Origin: an uncultured bacterium
GTDB lineage: Bacteria; Hydrogenedentota; Hydrogenedentia; Hydrogenedentales; Hydrogenedentaceae
Assembly (NCBI GenBank): GCA_937124615.1
Contig: CAKZKR010000019.1
Span: 1-64,000, forward strand
Length of the DNA stretch: 64,000 bases
Direction of reading: 5' to 3'
The position numbers were made by a program, and so were the translations under genes. The notes beneath the pieces are model-generated. The model worked only from the letters and a program-made list of their open reading frames with translations, had not been told where the DNA came from and made no database searches. Positions 53,586-63,502 of the stretch are shown here, piece by piece (position 1 is the stretch's first letter; every line of letters starts with the position of its first letter).

Positions 53586-55064
53586 ATGAAGATAAAGATT
53601 TCAGAATGGGATAGTCGTAGATTTGCCGATATTGTTTTTGTTTATTTTTTGAAGAAGTTTTTTTATTTTATAGTCTGTTTTTTATTTATCCCTTTTCTTT
53701 TTTCCTGTTTTTCTTCAGAGCAAGAAACGGTTCGTTCTCCTATAAGTGCAGAAAAAGAAACTCAAAAAGAGACTAAAATATCTCTGGTAGATACAGTTCA
53801 AGAATCAGAGGATGCAGGGAATTTTCAACAAAAGGAAGAACCTGTCAGGGTTCAATCAACTTTAACTCCCATTACGGGTAATCAAAATACACAGGAGATT
53901 GTATCTACAAATACTTTTGAGGTTCCGACATCCTTGAAGGGGGGAGAGGTGACTGGGGAGCAAAAAGAATCACGGGAAGAAATCCTATCTGAACAAAATG
54001 TGGAGAAGGATGAGGAAAGCATGTCTTCGATAGACCCTTTTAGTAAAATCAAAGTTGGAATGGGTTATGAGGAGGTAACGAGTTTATTGGGTGCTCCTGA
54101 TTTTTTGATTACTCAGAGTGCGGATAGGAACATGAAATTGTATCGCTGGAACCGTGAGAGTAAGGTGTTATACGGAAGGTTTGAGAATAATATATTGAAG
54201 CGGTGTTCAGGTAAAACAGAAACGGATGGAACGGCTCCAATTCCTTTGACTCGTGAGTTGTATGACCAGTTAAAAGAAGGGATGGAATTGGATGAAGTAG
54301 TGGCGATACTTCAAAGGGCGGGGACGCAAGTTAGTTCTGATAATAGAGGGGGTATTCTTTATTTGTGGACGGATAAGGGAGGGTCAAGTTTTTCGGCACG
54401 ATTTGAGAATAACAAACTGGTAAGAAAGAGTGGTTTTTATGTTCGTCCTGTCCCTATTCGAGAGAATCAGATAGAGGAAGTACCTGAAACGGTGGAGGTA
54501 TTAGAGGGTGCTGTTGAGGAGAAACCAACGAATGAGATGGAGGAAGTTTCTGTTGAAGAGGATGCGGATATTTCCCCATCTAAAATTGAGCAAAAGGAGC
54601 AGGTTCCGGTAGAAAACGATGCTGTAAGTCAAGTGTCAAATCGTTTGAGTCCTCAGTCTGTCGGTAGTAAACAAAATCCAATAATCTCAAGTACTCGTAG
54701 AATTGTTTATGCTGGTTCTCAAAAAAGGTTTTTAAATGAGGATTCGGGCTCGGGGATTATTAAGCAATCCCCAATGAGAAGGAAGGTAAAGTTGCCAGGT
54801 TATACATATCAACTGCGGGAAGGTTCATATGAGATTACGATACATAACCCATTGGATACATCTGTAAAACTTGGTTTGCGTTCCGGAAAAAGGGGCAAGA
54901 ACATTTCTATCCCTGCGGGCGGTGTAAAATCTGTAAAAGTTCCGCGAGGGGACTATCAGTTTGTTTACATTAGGGATGATGAGCCGGCGGAACTTCAACA
55001 GGGAGGTAATGTTCGGATTGATGGTTTGTTTGTCGGTGATATTGAGGTAATGTTGCTTAAATAA
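53586..55064 (+). CDS. Lipoprotein with two BamE/SmpA-like modules
   Basis: A signal (YFIVCFLFIPFLF) ends at a lipobox-like FSC near residue 39. Residues 45-150 are a low-complexity acidic linker. Two BamE/SmpA-like modules follow: IKVGMGYEEVTSLLGAPDFL with YRWNRESKVLYGRFENNIL (about 157-205) and LKEGMELDEVVAILQRAG with LYLWTDKGGSSFSARFENNKL (about 232-282). After another acidic linker (285-390) comes a C-terminal beta domain (about 400-492). BamE-like folds sit in the outer membrane or periplasm and bind envelope proteins. This one is not the BamE of the BAM complex as such, given its length and two modules. Confidence 0.75.
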   Translation: MKIKISEWDSRRFADIVFVYFLKKFFYFIVCFLFIPFLFSCFSSEQETVRSPISAEKETQKETKISLVDTVQESEDAGNFQQKEEPVRVQSTLTPITGNQNTQEIVSTNTFEVPTSLKGGEVTGEQKESREEILSEQNVEKDEESMSSIDPFSKIKVGMGYEEVTSLLGAPDFLITQSADRNMKLYRWNRESKVLYGRFENNILKRCSGKTETDGTAPIPLTRELYDQLKEGMELDEVVAILQRAGTQVSSDNRGGILYLWTDKGGSSFSARFENNKLVRKSGFYVRPVPIRENQIEEVPETVEVLEGAVEEKPTNEMEEVSVEEDADISPSKIEQKEQVPVENDAVSQVSNRLSPQSVGSKQNPIISSTRRIVYAGSQKRFLNEDSGSGIIKQSPMRRKVKLPGYTYQLREGSYEITIHNPLDTSVKLGLRSGKRGKNISIPAGGVKSVKVPRGDYQFVYIRDDEPAELQQGGNVRIDGLFVGDIEVMLLK

Positions 55065-55093
55065 CAGTACCGATTTTTTTCTAAGGGAAATTT

Positions 55094-56503
55094 ATGTCGA
55101 AAAGCACAGATGTTCGAATAAAGGCGGTTGCATTATATTTTATTCCTGTTTATACACGAGTACCGTTAAAATTTGGTAAGGAAACTTTAACAGAGGTTAT
55201 CTGTGCTCGTGTTGCATTGCGAGTTGAGGATAGGGAAGGGAATTCAGCAATTGGTTGGGGAGAAACACCGTTAAGTGTGCAATGGGTCTGGCCTTCTGAA
55301 CGTCCTTATGTGGAGCGGTATCAGCATGTTGTCTCTTTTACCCGAAAGATAGCCCATTTTTACAAAAATTTTGATTGTAATGGACATCCAATAGAAATAG
55401 GGTACTCATTTATCGAGCAAGTTTTACCTCGTGCCTTGAAGCAGTTTAATTCAGGGAGCATGACAGAACCTATGCCTCGTTTAGCGGGATTGGTTTGTTG
55501 CTCTCCTTTTGACCTTGCATTGCACGATGCTTATGGGAAACTGCATCAGATACCTGTATATAACACTTATAACCGTGAATTTATGAATCGAGACCTTGCG
55601 GAGTTTCTAACTCCTGCGGTTGATAAAGATTTATCTTTCGAAAATGTTTATCCCCAACAGTTTTTGAGATTTCCCTTGCCTAAGAAGATAATTACATGGC
55701 ATCTGGTAGGTGGTTTGGATTGGCTGGAGGAAGGCGAAGTAACGAAACGAATAGCGGATAAGTATCCGTGTTCGTTAAGGGAATGGGTGCGACATGATGG
55801 TTTGAAATGTTTGAAGATAAAACTTCGGGGGAATGATGTGGGGTGGGATTATGAGCGGATCGTTCAAGTTGGAAGGATTGCACTTGAAGAAGGGGTATGG
55901 TGGTTAAGTGTTGATTTTAATTGCACGGTTCGGAATGCAGGATATGTTGTAGATATACTTGACCGTTTAATGAAGGAACAACCTCGTATTTATGGAATGA
56001 TACTTTATGTTGAACAACCTTTCCCGTATGAATTGGAAGCATTTCCTATAGATGTTCGCCCTGTATCTGTTAGGAAACCGTTATTTATGGATGAGAGTGC
56101 TCATGATTGGCGGGTTGTACTTCGGGGAAGGGAATTGGGTTGGTCGGGTGTGGCTTTGAAAACTTGTAAAACACAAACAGGGGCGTTGTTATCTCTTTGT
56201 TGGGCAAAGGCTCATGGACTGCTCTTAATGGTTCAGGATTTGACCAATCCTATGTTGGCTCAGATTCCTCATGTTCTTTTGGGGGCCCATGCAGGGACAA
56301 TTATGGGAGTAGAGAGTAATGCTATGCAGTTCTATCCCGAAGCCAGTTTTCCGGAAGCAAAGATTCATCCGGGGCTATATCAAAGGGTAGAAGGATGTCT
56401 TGACTTATCTACCGTGGAGGGAGGAGGTTTTGGTATGCGTTTGGATGAAATGGACCGGGAATTGCCACCTCCGGATCTGGTTTTAGGGGATATTGATGTG
56501 TAG
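55094..56503 (+). CDS. Enolase-superfamily enzyme (mandelate racemase/muconate lactonizing type)
   Basis: The capping N-domain opens IKAVALYFIPVYTRVPLKFG. The barrel has the Lys pair in LKIKLRG, metal ligands Asp in LSVDFNC, Glu in LYVEQPFP and Asp in LFMDESAHDW, and a Lys in VALKTCKTQTG. Together they match the MLE-type active site: base Lys and acid Lys on two sides of a carboxylate-bound metal. At 469 residues it is longer than most (370-400). It is probably a sugar-acid dehydratase or racemase, but this is not proven. AAGGGAAA precedes the ATG. Its last 21 bases overlap the convergent udk gene. Confidence 0.82.
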   Translation: MSKSTDVRIKAVALYFIPVYTRVPLKFGKETLTEVICARVALRVEDREGNSAIGWGETPLSVQWVWPSERPYVERYQHVVSFTRKIAHFYKNFDCNGHPIEIGYSFIEQVLPRALKQFNSGSMTEPMPRLAGLVCCSPFDLALHDAYGKLHQIPVYNTYNREFMNRDLAEFLTPAVDKDLSFENVYPQQFLRFPLPKKIITWHLVGGLDWLEEGEVTKRIADKYPCSLREWVRHDGLKCLKIKLRGNDVGWDYERIVQVGRIALEEGVWWLSVDFNCTVRNAGYVVDILDRLMKEQPRIYGMILYVEQPFPYELEAFPIDVRPVSVRKPLFMDESAHDWRVVLRGRELGWSGVALKTCKTQTGALLSLCWAKAHGLLLMVQDLTNPMLAQIPHVLLGAHAGTIMGVESNAMQFYPEASFPEAKIHPGLYQRVEGCLDLSTVEGGGFGMRLDEMDRELPPPDLVLGDIDV

Positions 56504-57127
56504 TAGGGAAGCAATTTTTTTTAAGGAAGGATGAAGTAGAATTTTTCTAAGAGAATATTCTAATTGATTTCCAGAAACAACTATATCGGAGAATTGTTTT
56601 GATGGTTGAATGTATTTTTCATGCATAGGACGGACTGTGTTGATGTATTGGGAAATCACTTTTTCTAATGTTCGTTTTCGTTCTATCAGGTCTCGTTGTA
56701 GTCTTCGGATAAATCGCAAGTCATTGTCCAGTTCAACAAATATTTTTAGGTTTGCAATGTTTCGGAGTGATGGATAGGTTAAGGTATGTAATCCTTCTAT
56801 AATTGTTATTGAGTGGGGCTGTATTTTTAGAGTTTTCTTTTTACGGATATGTGTTGCAAAGTTATATTGGGGTATGTAGATGGGCTTGTTTTTCTTTAAC
56901 AGTTTTATATGTTCTATCAATAATTTGTAATCGATGGATTGGGGATGGTCAAAATTATGTTGTTCGCGTTGTTTCAATGGAATTGATGATAAATCTTTAT
57001 AATAGTTATCCAAAGAGATAACAACAGCATGAGGGGAAAGGGATTCTTTTAAATGATAAGCAAGGGTGGTTTTTCCCGACGCGGAACCTCCACTAATTAA
57101 GATGATATATGTTGTTATGTCATCCAT
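56483..57127 (-). CDS. udk: Uridine kinase
   Basis: Phosphorylates uridine (and cytidine) in pyrimidine salvage. The P-loop is ISGGSASGKTTLAYHL (about 12-27), followed by VISLDNYYKDL, the FDHPQSIDYKLL nucleoside-binding region, IPQYNFATHIR and TIIEGLHTL. Near 155-175 lie the lid RRLQRDLIERKRT and RPMHEKYIQPSKQFSD. At 214 residues it has the normal length. It overlaps the permease gene stop by 13 bases, which ties it to the importer operon, with no obvious functional link. Confidence 0.92.
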   Translation of the reverse strand: MDDITTYIILISGGSASGKTTLAYHLKESLSPHAVVISLDNYYKDLSSIPLKQREQHNFDHPQSIDYKLLIEHIKLLKKNKPIYIPQYNFATHIRKKKTLKIQPHSITIIEGLHTLTYPSLRNIANLKIFVELDNDLRFIRRLQRDLIERKRTLEKVISQYINTVRPMHEKYIQPSKQFSDIVVSGNQLEYSLRKILLHPSLKKIASLLHINIP

Positions 57128-58146
57128 TCTTTAAAATTCTTACCGAAAAGTATATATAGGAAAGCAGGAACACCTATAAGTGTGGTTATGATCCCGATGG
57201 GAATTTCTGTTGTAAATAACTTTCTGGCAAGGATGTCGCAGAATAATAAAAAGGAACCGCCTATGAAAGCACTATACGGAAAGACCCGTCTGTGGGAGGA
57301 GCCTACAAAATAGCGGGTAGCATGTGGAACAATTAATCCAACGAATCCAATAGGTCCCGTTTCTGCAACAATAACAGCCGTTAAAACGGAAACAATAATA
57401 AAAAGATGTGTTTGTAATTTAGCAATGTTTACCCCCCTTGCCTGAGCAATTTCGGTGTCAAAAGTATATTGGTCTAATGCGGAACTGTAACTCCAGAGTA
57501 GGAAAAAGGCAGGTATGGAAACAATGGATACTGTGATTAGGGAACGATAACCTAAGACTTGAGTGGAACCAAACCACCATCGTTCCATAAAAACGAGTTT
57601 ATCAGGGGTGGCCCAGTATCTTAAAATGGAGATAAATGCGTTTGCTAACATGCCTAAGGTGATTCCACAGAGGAGAAGTAGGGTCGCTGATAATTTGGGT
57701 CTTGTTTTTATTAAGATTAATATGAGGAGGACTTCGCCGATTGCAAAAAAGAAAGCGAATAGGTGCGATAGAGGGATGTATTTATTGGGGATAAACGATA
57801 GAAACGAGTTCATTCCCAGATATGCGATGTAAGCTCCTAATGAAGCAAAACTGGATGTTCCTAATGTATAGGGAGTTGCAAGTGGATTTCGTAGGAGTGC
57901 TTGAAAAGTAACCCCACCGATAGAAAGGGCGGTTCCTACAAGAATGGTAATTAATGTTCGAGGGATACGATGGAATAGGACGATTTCTATTGCTAAAGCG
58001 GAATGGGTTGGGTCGTTTTGTTGTATTGCCCGAAATAACCTCAATGGTGAGATGGGTTCATAACCTGTGAAAATACTTAATGGGATTAGTATTAGAAATA
58101 TTGAGATGCAGATAATAAGTATTGTTGTATTGTGCCCCTGTTTCAT
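57115..58146 (-). CDS. FecCD/BtuC-type ABC importer permease
   Basis: About 9-10 membrane helices over 343 residues. The RIPRTLITILVGTALSIGGVTFQALLRNPLATPYTLG segment (in the usual order, about 55-91) and the conserved GPIGFVGLIVPHATRYFVG (about 268-287) are hallmarks of the BtuC/FecC family. It forms the channel for vitamin B12 or ferric siderophores. It overlaps the ATPase gene by 4 bases (ATGA). Confidence 0.92.
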   Translation of the reverse strand: MKQGHNTTILIICISIFLILIPLSIFTGYEPISPLRLFRAIQQNDPTHSALAIEIVLFHRIPRTLITILVGTALSIGGVTFQALLRNPLATPYTLGTSSFASLGAYIAYLGMNSFLSFIPNKYIPLSHLFAFFFAIGEVLLILILIKTRPKLSATLLLLCGITLGMLANAFISILRYWATPDKLVFMERWWFGSTQVLGYRSLITVSIVSIPAFFLLWSYSSALDQYTFDTEIAQARGVNIAKLQTHLFIIVSVLTAVIVAETGPIGFVGLIVPHATRYFVGSSHRRVFPYSAFIGGSFLLFCDILARKLFTTEIPIGIITTLIGVPAFLYILFGKNFKEWMT

Positions 58147-58937
58147 GAATTCTTTTCCTGTTTTATTTCGATAAGCAGTCCTTTTGTAAGAGGATGAGTA
58201 CCTACCCAGAAGGAAGCGTTATAGGCTTTACTCAGGTTATCTGTTGTTAGTGTGTTTTCTGCGTTTCCATGAGCGATTATCCGATGATTGGATGATAACA
58301 GAATAAATTCTTCCGCAAATCGTGTAACCATATTAATTTCATGCGATGCGATTACGACTGTATAAGATTTCTTTGTTAGTTCGTGAAGATGTTGAAGTGT
58401 CTCTATTTGATGAGGTAAATCCAGGCCGGCTAAAGGTTCGTCCAAAAGCAACACTTCAGGTTCTTGAGCCAGAATACTTGCGATAAGTGTTCTTTTGCAT
58501 TCTCCTCCGGAAAGTTCGGAGTAGAGTCGGTTTTCTAATGGTTTTAAATTCATAATATTCATACATTGTTCTATGATTTCATAATCTTTTGGGTTTAATC
58601 TTGTAAGGATGGGTTTTCTTGGAAAACGCCCCATAGCAACAATTTCAAAAACAGTTAAAGGAAAAATTGGGAAGATGTTTTGTGGAAGGAATGCGATTTT
58701 CTGAATCCGTTCTCGAACAGGGAACAAGTCTATAGGTTTGTTGTTCAAAAGTATGGTCCCATCTGTTTTAGTTATTGTCCCTGATAGTAATCGTAAGAGT
58801 GTGCTTTTCCCAGAACCGTTTGGTCCAATAAGTGCTGTTAATGTTCCGGATCTGATTGAAAATTGGATGTTTTCGAATAACGGTTCGTCATTCCGGTAAC
58901 GAAAGGATAGATTCTTTGTGGTAAGAATTGGGTTCAT
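58143..58937 (-). CDS. ABC importer ATP-binding protein (BtuD/FecE type)
   Basis: Walker A is LIGPNGSGKSTLLRLL (about 35-50), Q-loop FLPQNIF, signature YSELSGGECKRTLIAS, Walker B VLLLDEPLAGLD and H-loop VIASHE, all intact. The length of 264 is usual for this group. It energises uptake by the neighbouring permease. It overlaps the binding-protein gene by 4 bases, so the three are produced together. Confidence 0.94.
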   Translation of the reverse strand: MNPILTTKNLSFRYRNDEPLFENIQFSIRSGTLTALIGPNGSGKSTLLRLLSGTITKTDGTILLNNKPIDLFPVRERIQKIAFLPQNIFPIFPLTVFEIVAMGRFPRKPILTRLNPKDYEIIEQCMNIMNLKPLENRLYSELSGGECKRTLIASILAQEPEVLLLDEPLAGLDLPHQIETLQHLHELTKKSYTVVIASHEINMVTRFAEEFILLSSNHRIIAHGNAENTLTTDNLSKAYNASFWVGTHPLTKGLLIEIKQEKNS

Positions 58938-59839
58938 AACCCTAATTCTACTTCGGGATGTAATAGTGTCGCAATTTTTTTTGCTATATCGTAGATGCGA
59001 GGTCCTGGGCGCATACCGTATGATTCAAGAATAAAATAAACACGACTTTTTTTTACGGCAGGGACTGTTTCTAATGCTTTCCAATCGAAATACAAAGCGT
59101 CCAGTTGCTTTTGGGTAAGGTTCTCACCACAACGGAATTCAATAATTACTTCAGGGGCTCTGGATAGTACTTGTTCAGCGGAAATCTCAAAGTAGTTTTG
59201 TTTTGAATCTTCATATATGTTTTTTCCCCCTGTAAATTTTAATATTTCTGAAAGGAATGATGTTCCTCCTGCAACCTGTATTGTAGATAAATCACGAGGT
59301 TCTCTACCGACAACAAGTAAAGTTGGTATAGGTTCAAAATCCTTTGTGATTTCTGATAATTTCTGGAAATTGTTTTGTATTTCTGATACAAGTAGTTTTG
59401 CTTTGTGTGAAGTATGAGTTATTTCGCCGATAATAGAGATCCCGTCATAGATTTGTTGGAGGTTGTCCATTGGCACCGGATGATATTGAATCCCCTGTTG
59501 TTTGGCTAACTCTTTTAGTTGTGGGATCTCGCCGGAGACAATAAGAATAGCGGGTTTTAGTGCAGTGATTTTTTCAAGATTGGGAGATAAGTAACTTCCA
59601 ATTCGGTTTAAATCCTTTGTTTCTGGGGGGTAGTCATCAAAGTCGCTGATACCTTTTAATTTATGATAAGCACCTAATTCAAAAATAATTTCTGTAATAT
59701 TGGGTCCGATAGATATAATTCCTGATTTTTCTGTAGTTGAAGAACAGGCCATCGCTATAAAGATTAGTAGGCAAATGCAAGCAGAGGGAAATAAATCTCT
59801 TAGAAAAGCACGAAGATGGTTACTCCTAATAGAAAACAT
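58934..59839 (-). CDS. Periplasmic binding lipoprotein of B12/iron-chelate ABC importer
   Basis: Signal ends in a lipobox-like IAMAC near residue 31. The mature fold is BtuF/FecB: IISIGPNITEIIFELGAYHKLKGISDFDDYPPE, then IGSYLSPNLEKITALKPAILIV, and a C-lobe with VAGGTSFLSEILKFTGGKNIYED. I start at ATG 59839 (AAAAGG about 9 bases upstream), not the TTG at 59893. No cobalamin riboswitch is seen upstream. Vitamin B12 or a siderophore is the expected ligand; the sequence alone does not decide. Confidence 0.87.
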   Translation of the reverse strand: MFSIRSNHLRAFLRDLFPSACICLLIFIAMACSSTTEKSGIISIGPNITEIIFELGAYHKLKGISDFDDYPPETKDLNRIGSYLSPNLEKITALKPAILIVSGEIPQLKELAKQQGIQYHPVPMDNLQQIYDGISIIGEITHTSHKAKLLVSEIQNNFQKLSEITKDFEPIPTLLVVGREPRDLSTIQVAGGTSFLSEILKFTGGKNIYEDSKQNYFEISAEQVLSRAPEVIIEFRCGENLTQKQLDALYFDWKALETVPAVKKSRVYFILESYGMRPGPRIYDIAKKIATLLHPEVELGL

Positions 59840-60016
59840 TGTATATAACCTTTTTATAAGAATACTTAACCGAAGATAATGCAGCCAATGCAATACAATA
59901 GCCTATATATATTATAATCTATTGATTTTGTAAAATACATTTAAATAAGGTTCAAGTGTTTTTTTGTTTATCATCGGGTTTTTGAAGGTAACTTCAGAAA
60001 GGATTAAAGCAAAACG

Positions 60017-63000
60017 ATGGAATTTTTTAGAAAAAGTGATTGGTATCCGTTAAGTTTTTTATGGAGAAAGAAGGCATGGGATAATTGGGACCCTAAAAAG
60101 ACCATTACAGAGTTAAAAAAGGATATTTCAGAAAAAGAGAAAAAAATTTTATGGGTTCGTTCTTTGGTGGAAGAGGTAAACCGTAATTATTCTCATCGAC
60201 CGGGATTTTCGTTCTGGTCGCAGGGTGAATTGCGTGCGATGGAAATAATCACGGAGGTATTTCGATATATTATTTATTATTACGGTCAACAAATAAAACC
60301 ATTTCCGATGCTTGAACTGGGAGAATGTCTGGAGAAAGAATTGGGAGACAGGATAAAGCGTTTGTTAGAAGGATGGCTGGAAGAGTTTCCTCCGGAAAAT
60401 CTTTATCGGCGGGGATTAATTATGGAAGAATTTTTTTTGAAGGAACCCCGGGGGAATTCTTGTTATGAGATATTGTTTCAAGAATTTCTGCTTGGGTGGA
60501 TTACTAATCAAAATCCTGCGGGAAAGAAATATAAAATTTTATTTGATGATGAATCATTTAAGAAATTCCAGCCTTTGTATACGGAGACTGTTGGGAAAGC
60601 AGAAACTGTTATATGTCAATGGCCTCCTTTGAAGGAAACAAATTGCTCTTTGTGGGATACTCTCTGGGAGCCTATACGGGCATGTCCTGATTCTCTGGAA
60701 GGTCAGTTGGATTATATTCGTCGGAATTGGAGTTTCTTTTTGCCGTCGGCTTTGCTTACCGAGTTAAATTTTGTTTGGGGGGTTATTCAAGAAGAACGAC
60801 AATGGAGGGGTTTTGGTAAGGGACCTGTTGATGTGCTTGATTTCAGGGTGTTAAGGGGATTGGGCTATGAGGAGTATGAAGCGTTTTCACCTGACCGTGA
60901 TTGGATGCCCAATTTAGTATTAATTGCGAAATCGATATATGTATGGTTATCTCAGTTGTCAAAGAAATATAAAAGGGAGATAAAGCATCTGGATGATATT
61001 CCGGATGAGGAATTGGAGCAATTAGCTCGGTGGGGTTTCTCTGGATTGTGGCTTATTGGGGTTTGGGAACGTTCTGAGGCTTCCAAAATGATTAAGAGAC
61101 TAACAGGAAATCCCGAGGCATTAGCCTCTGCATATTCTCTCTATGACTACGAAATAGCCCAGGATTTAGGAGGAGAAAAGGCTCTCAAAAGGTTGCAGGA
61201 AAAGGCTTTCCGGAAGGGAATACGCCTGGCAAGCGATATGGTGCCAAATCATTTTGGGATTTATTCCCGCTGGATTGTTGAACATCCGGATTGGTTTATT
61301 CAGATGTCATATCCTCCTTTCCCTTCATACCGGTTTAATGGACCTAATTTATCATTGCATCCGGATATTTGTATTCAGATAGAAGATGGATATTGGGACC
61401 GTTCTGATGCGGGTGTTGTGTTTAAATGGCAAAATATCAGGACGGGGGAGGTTCGGTATGTCTATCATGGGAATGATGGGACGCACATGCCGTGGAATGA
61501 TACCGCTCAACTAAATTTTCTTTTGCCGGAGGTCCGGGAAATGGTTAAAAGGCATATTCTTCATGTCGCGAGAATGTTCCCTATCATTCGTTTTGATGCG
61601 GCGATGACATTAACGAAACGACATTATCAACGGTTATGGTTTCCGGCCCCTGGGGAGGGAGGGGCTATTCCTTCCCGTGCTGAGTGTGGAATGACGCGAG
61701 AAGAATTTGATAGATATTTTCCAAAAGAATTTTGGAGAGAAGTTGTTGATATGATTGCTGAAGAGGCTCCCGATACTCTGTTATTGGCGGAAGCATTCTG
61801 GTTATTGGAAGGTTATTTTGTCCGGACATTAGGGATGCACCGGGTTTATAATAGTGCTTTTATGAATATGCTCAAGATGGAGGATAATGCTAAATATCGG
61901 CAAACAATTAAGAATGTATTGGAATTCAGTCCCGCGGTGTTACAGCGTTTTGTCAATTTTATGAACAATCCCGATGAGGAAACGGCCATTGCTCAATTTG
62001 GTAAAGATGACAAGTATTTTGGGATTGCTATGATGATGGTTACACTTCCCGGACTACCTATGTTTGGGCATGGGCAAATAGAGGGCTTCTCTGAGAAATA
62101 TGGAATGGAGTATCCTCGTGCTTACTGGGATGAGATGCCGGATCAGAATTTAATTCACCGACATGAACGAGAAATATTCCCATTAATGAAAAAGAGGTAC
62201 ATATTCAGTGGAGCCCAGCATTTTGCTTTTTATGATTTTGTTACGCCTCAGGGCTGGGTAGATGAGAATGTATTTGCTTACACAAACCGGGCGGGTTTAG
62301 AAAGGGCCCTTATTGTATATAACAATGCATATAATATGACGCGAGGTCGTATTTATCGTTCCACAGCAATTAATGTTGGATCTGCGGAAAAACCGAGTCT
62401 TGTTACACGGACATTGGGAGAAGCATTAGGGCTAAAATCCGATCCGGGAATATTCTATATTTTCCGAGATACACGAAATGATATGGATTATATATATTCA
62501 GGGGCCCACCTTTGTGAGCATGGTATATACCTTGAATTACAGGGTTATGAATATGTAGTTTTTATGAATTGGCGGGAGGTTTATGACCGTGATGGAATCT
62601 GGAACAAGATTGCGGAGGTTCTTTCCGGAAAAGGAATTCGGGACATAGAAAGTCTTTACCATGAATTTCTGTTTTCGGATGTATTGGGACCCCTGGAAGA
62701 AGTTGTAAAACCTGAAATTATAGGACCCCTAATAACAGGAAAGGAGGTGGATGAGGAACGGTTATTTGCTGTGTTAGAGAATTTTTGGTCTGCTTGTGCA
62801 AGAAGGGTTCAGTATCCATTCGCAATAAAACCGTGGGTGGAGCATTCTATCAAGGAATGCTTTGATATTCATCATAGATATATTGAGTTTTGCAAATTGA
62901 AAGATATGCCCGAGATAGAGGCGTACCTGGGTACACGGCTTGCTTTTAGTAATAAGGAAAGGCAGAGACTGTCGCGTATATTTACAATTTGGGGCTTACT

Positions 63001-63499
63001 TCATAATCTGGGAGGACTGTCGTTGATGTTATTGGGTCCCCCTTTGTATGAGTCGGATGAAATTACAACAATAACAGCTCAATGGTTGAAGGAATGGCAT
63101 TTAACAGATGTTATAGCAAGGGGTTTTGCTACATTTGGGCTTGATGAATATTCTGCACGGAGGGATGCAGAACTGGTTCGAATAAGTATTGAGCATTCCG
63201 CCCAGTTAATTCGCATTCAACAGGGTCCCTGGGCTCCTTATTTGTATCCTATATTTTCAGATAAAGGGGTTCAACAAGTATTGGGGGTTCATGAATACGG
63301 TGGGAGAACATGGTTGATAAAGGAGCACTTTGAGGATTTGTTGTTTATCCTTTTTGTAACTCTGTGGTTATCCCGTTATCCATGGAATGATAAGGCACGG
63401 ATAGAGTTATCTACTTGTCTTGAGAATATCCATGAACTCATCATGGCTACCTGTGAAACGGATTATGACTTTAATTGGTTGTTCGAAGCAATTAAATAA
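60017..63499 (+). CDS. Giant GH13-like alpha-glucan enzyme, 1160 residues
   Basis: The N-terminal 330 residues are unlike any domain I know. The barrel starts near DIPDEELEQLARWGFSGLWLIGVWERS (about 333). RLASDMVPNHFGIYSRW holds the conserved N-H. IRFDAAMTLTKRHY (near 525) contains the GH13 nucleophile Asp, LLLAEAFWLLE (near 590) the acid/base Glu, and FMNNPDEETA (near 650) the third Asp of the site. After the barrel there are over 400 residues of alpha/beta sequence (YDFVTPQGWVDENVFAYTNRAG and later helical parts). No signal peptide is seen, so it is probably cytoplasmic. AAAGGA lies 11 bases before the ATG. Confidence 0.85.
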   Translation: MEFFRKSDWYPLSFLWRKKAWDNWDPKKTITELKKDISEKEKKILWVRSLVEEVNRNYSHRPGFSFWSQGELRAMEIITEVFRYIIYYYGQQIKPFPMLELGECLEKELGDRIKRLLEGWLEEFPPENLYRRGLIMEEFFLKEPRGNSCYEILFQEFLLGWITNQNPAGKKYKILFDDESFKKFQPLYTETVGKAETVICQWPPLKETNCSLWDTLWEPIRACPDSLEGQLDYIRRNWSFFLPSALLTELNFVWGVIQEERQWRGFGKGPVDVLDFRVLRGLGYEEYEAFSPDRDWMPNLVLIAKSIYVWLSQLSKKYKREIKHLDDIPDEELEQLARWGFSGLWLIGVWERSEASKMIKRLTGNPEALASAYSLYDYEIAQDLGGEKALKRLQEKAFRKGIRLASDMVPNHFGIYSRWIVEHPDWFIQMSYPPFPSYRFNGPNLSLHPDICIQIEDGYWDRSDAGVVFKWQNIRTGEVRYVYHGNDGTHMPWNDTAQLNFLLPEVREMVKRHILHVARMFPIIRFDAAMTLTKRHYQRLWFPAPGEGGAIPSRAECGMTREEFDRYFPKEFWREVVDMIAEEAPDTLLLAEAFWLLEGYFVRTLGMHRVYNSAFMNMLKMEDNAKYRQTIKNVLEFSPAVLQRFVNFMNNPDEETAIAQFGKDDKYFGIAMMMVTLPGLPMFGHGQIEGFSEKYGMEYPRAYWDEMPDQNLIHRHEREIFPLMKKRYIFSGAQHFAFYDFVTPQGWVDENVFAYTNRAGLERALIVYNNAYNMTRGRIYRSTAINVGSAEKPSLVTRTLGEALGLKSDPGIFYIFRDTRNDMDYIYSGAHLCEHGIYLELQGYEYVVFMNWREVYDRDGIWNKIAEVLSGKGIRDIESLYHEFLFSDVLGPLEEVVKPEIIGPLITGKEVDEERLFAVLENFWSACARRVQYPFAIKPWVEHSIKECFDIHHRYIEFCKLKDMPEIEAYLGTRLAFSNKERQRLSRIFTIWGLLHNLGGLSLMLLGPPLYESDEITTITAQWLKEWHLTDVIARGFATFGLDEYSARRDAELVRISIEHSAQLIRIQQGPWAPYLYPIFSDKGVQQVLGVHEYGGRTWLIKEHFEDLLFILFVTLWLSRYPWNDKARIELSTCLENIHELIMATCETDYDFNWLFEAIK

Positions 63500-63502
63500 A
63501 AA

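Noticed and set aside
59894-60016. Possible cobalamin riboswitch before the B12/siderophore importer.
   Set aside because: The region is short and AT-rich and has no B12-box-like sequence; the importer starts within about 55 bases of it.
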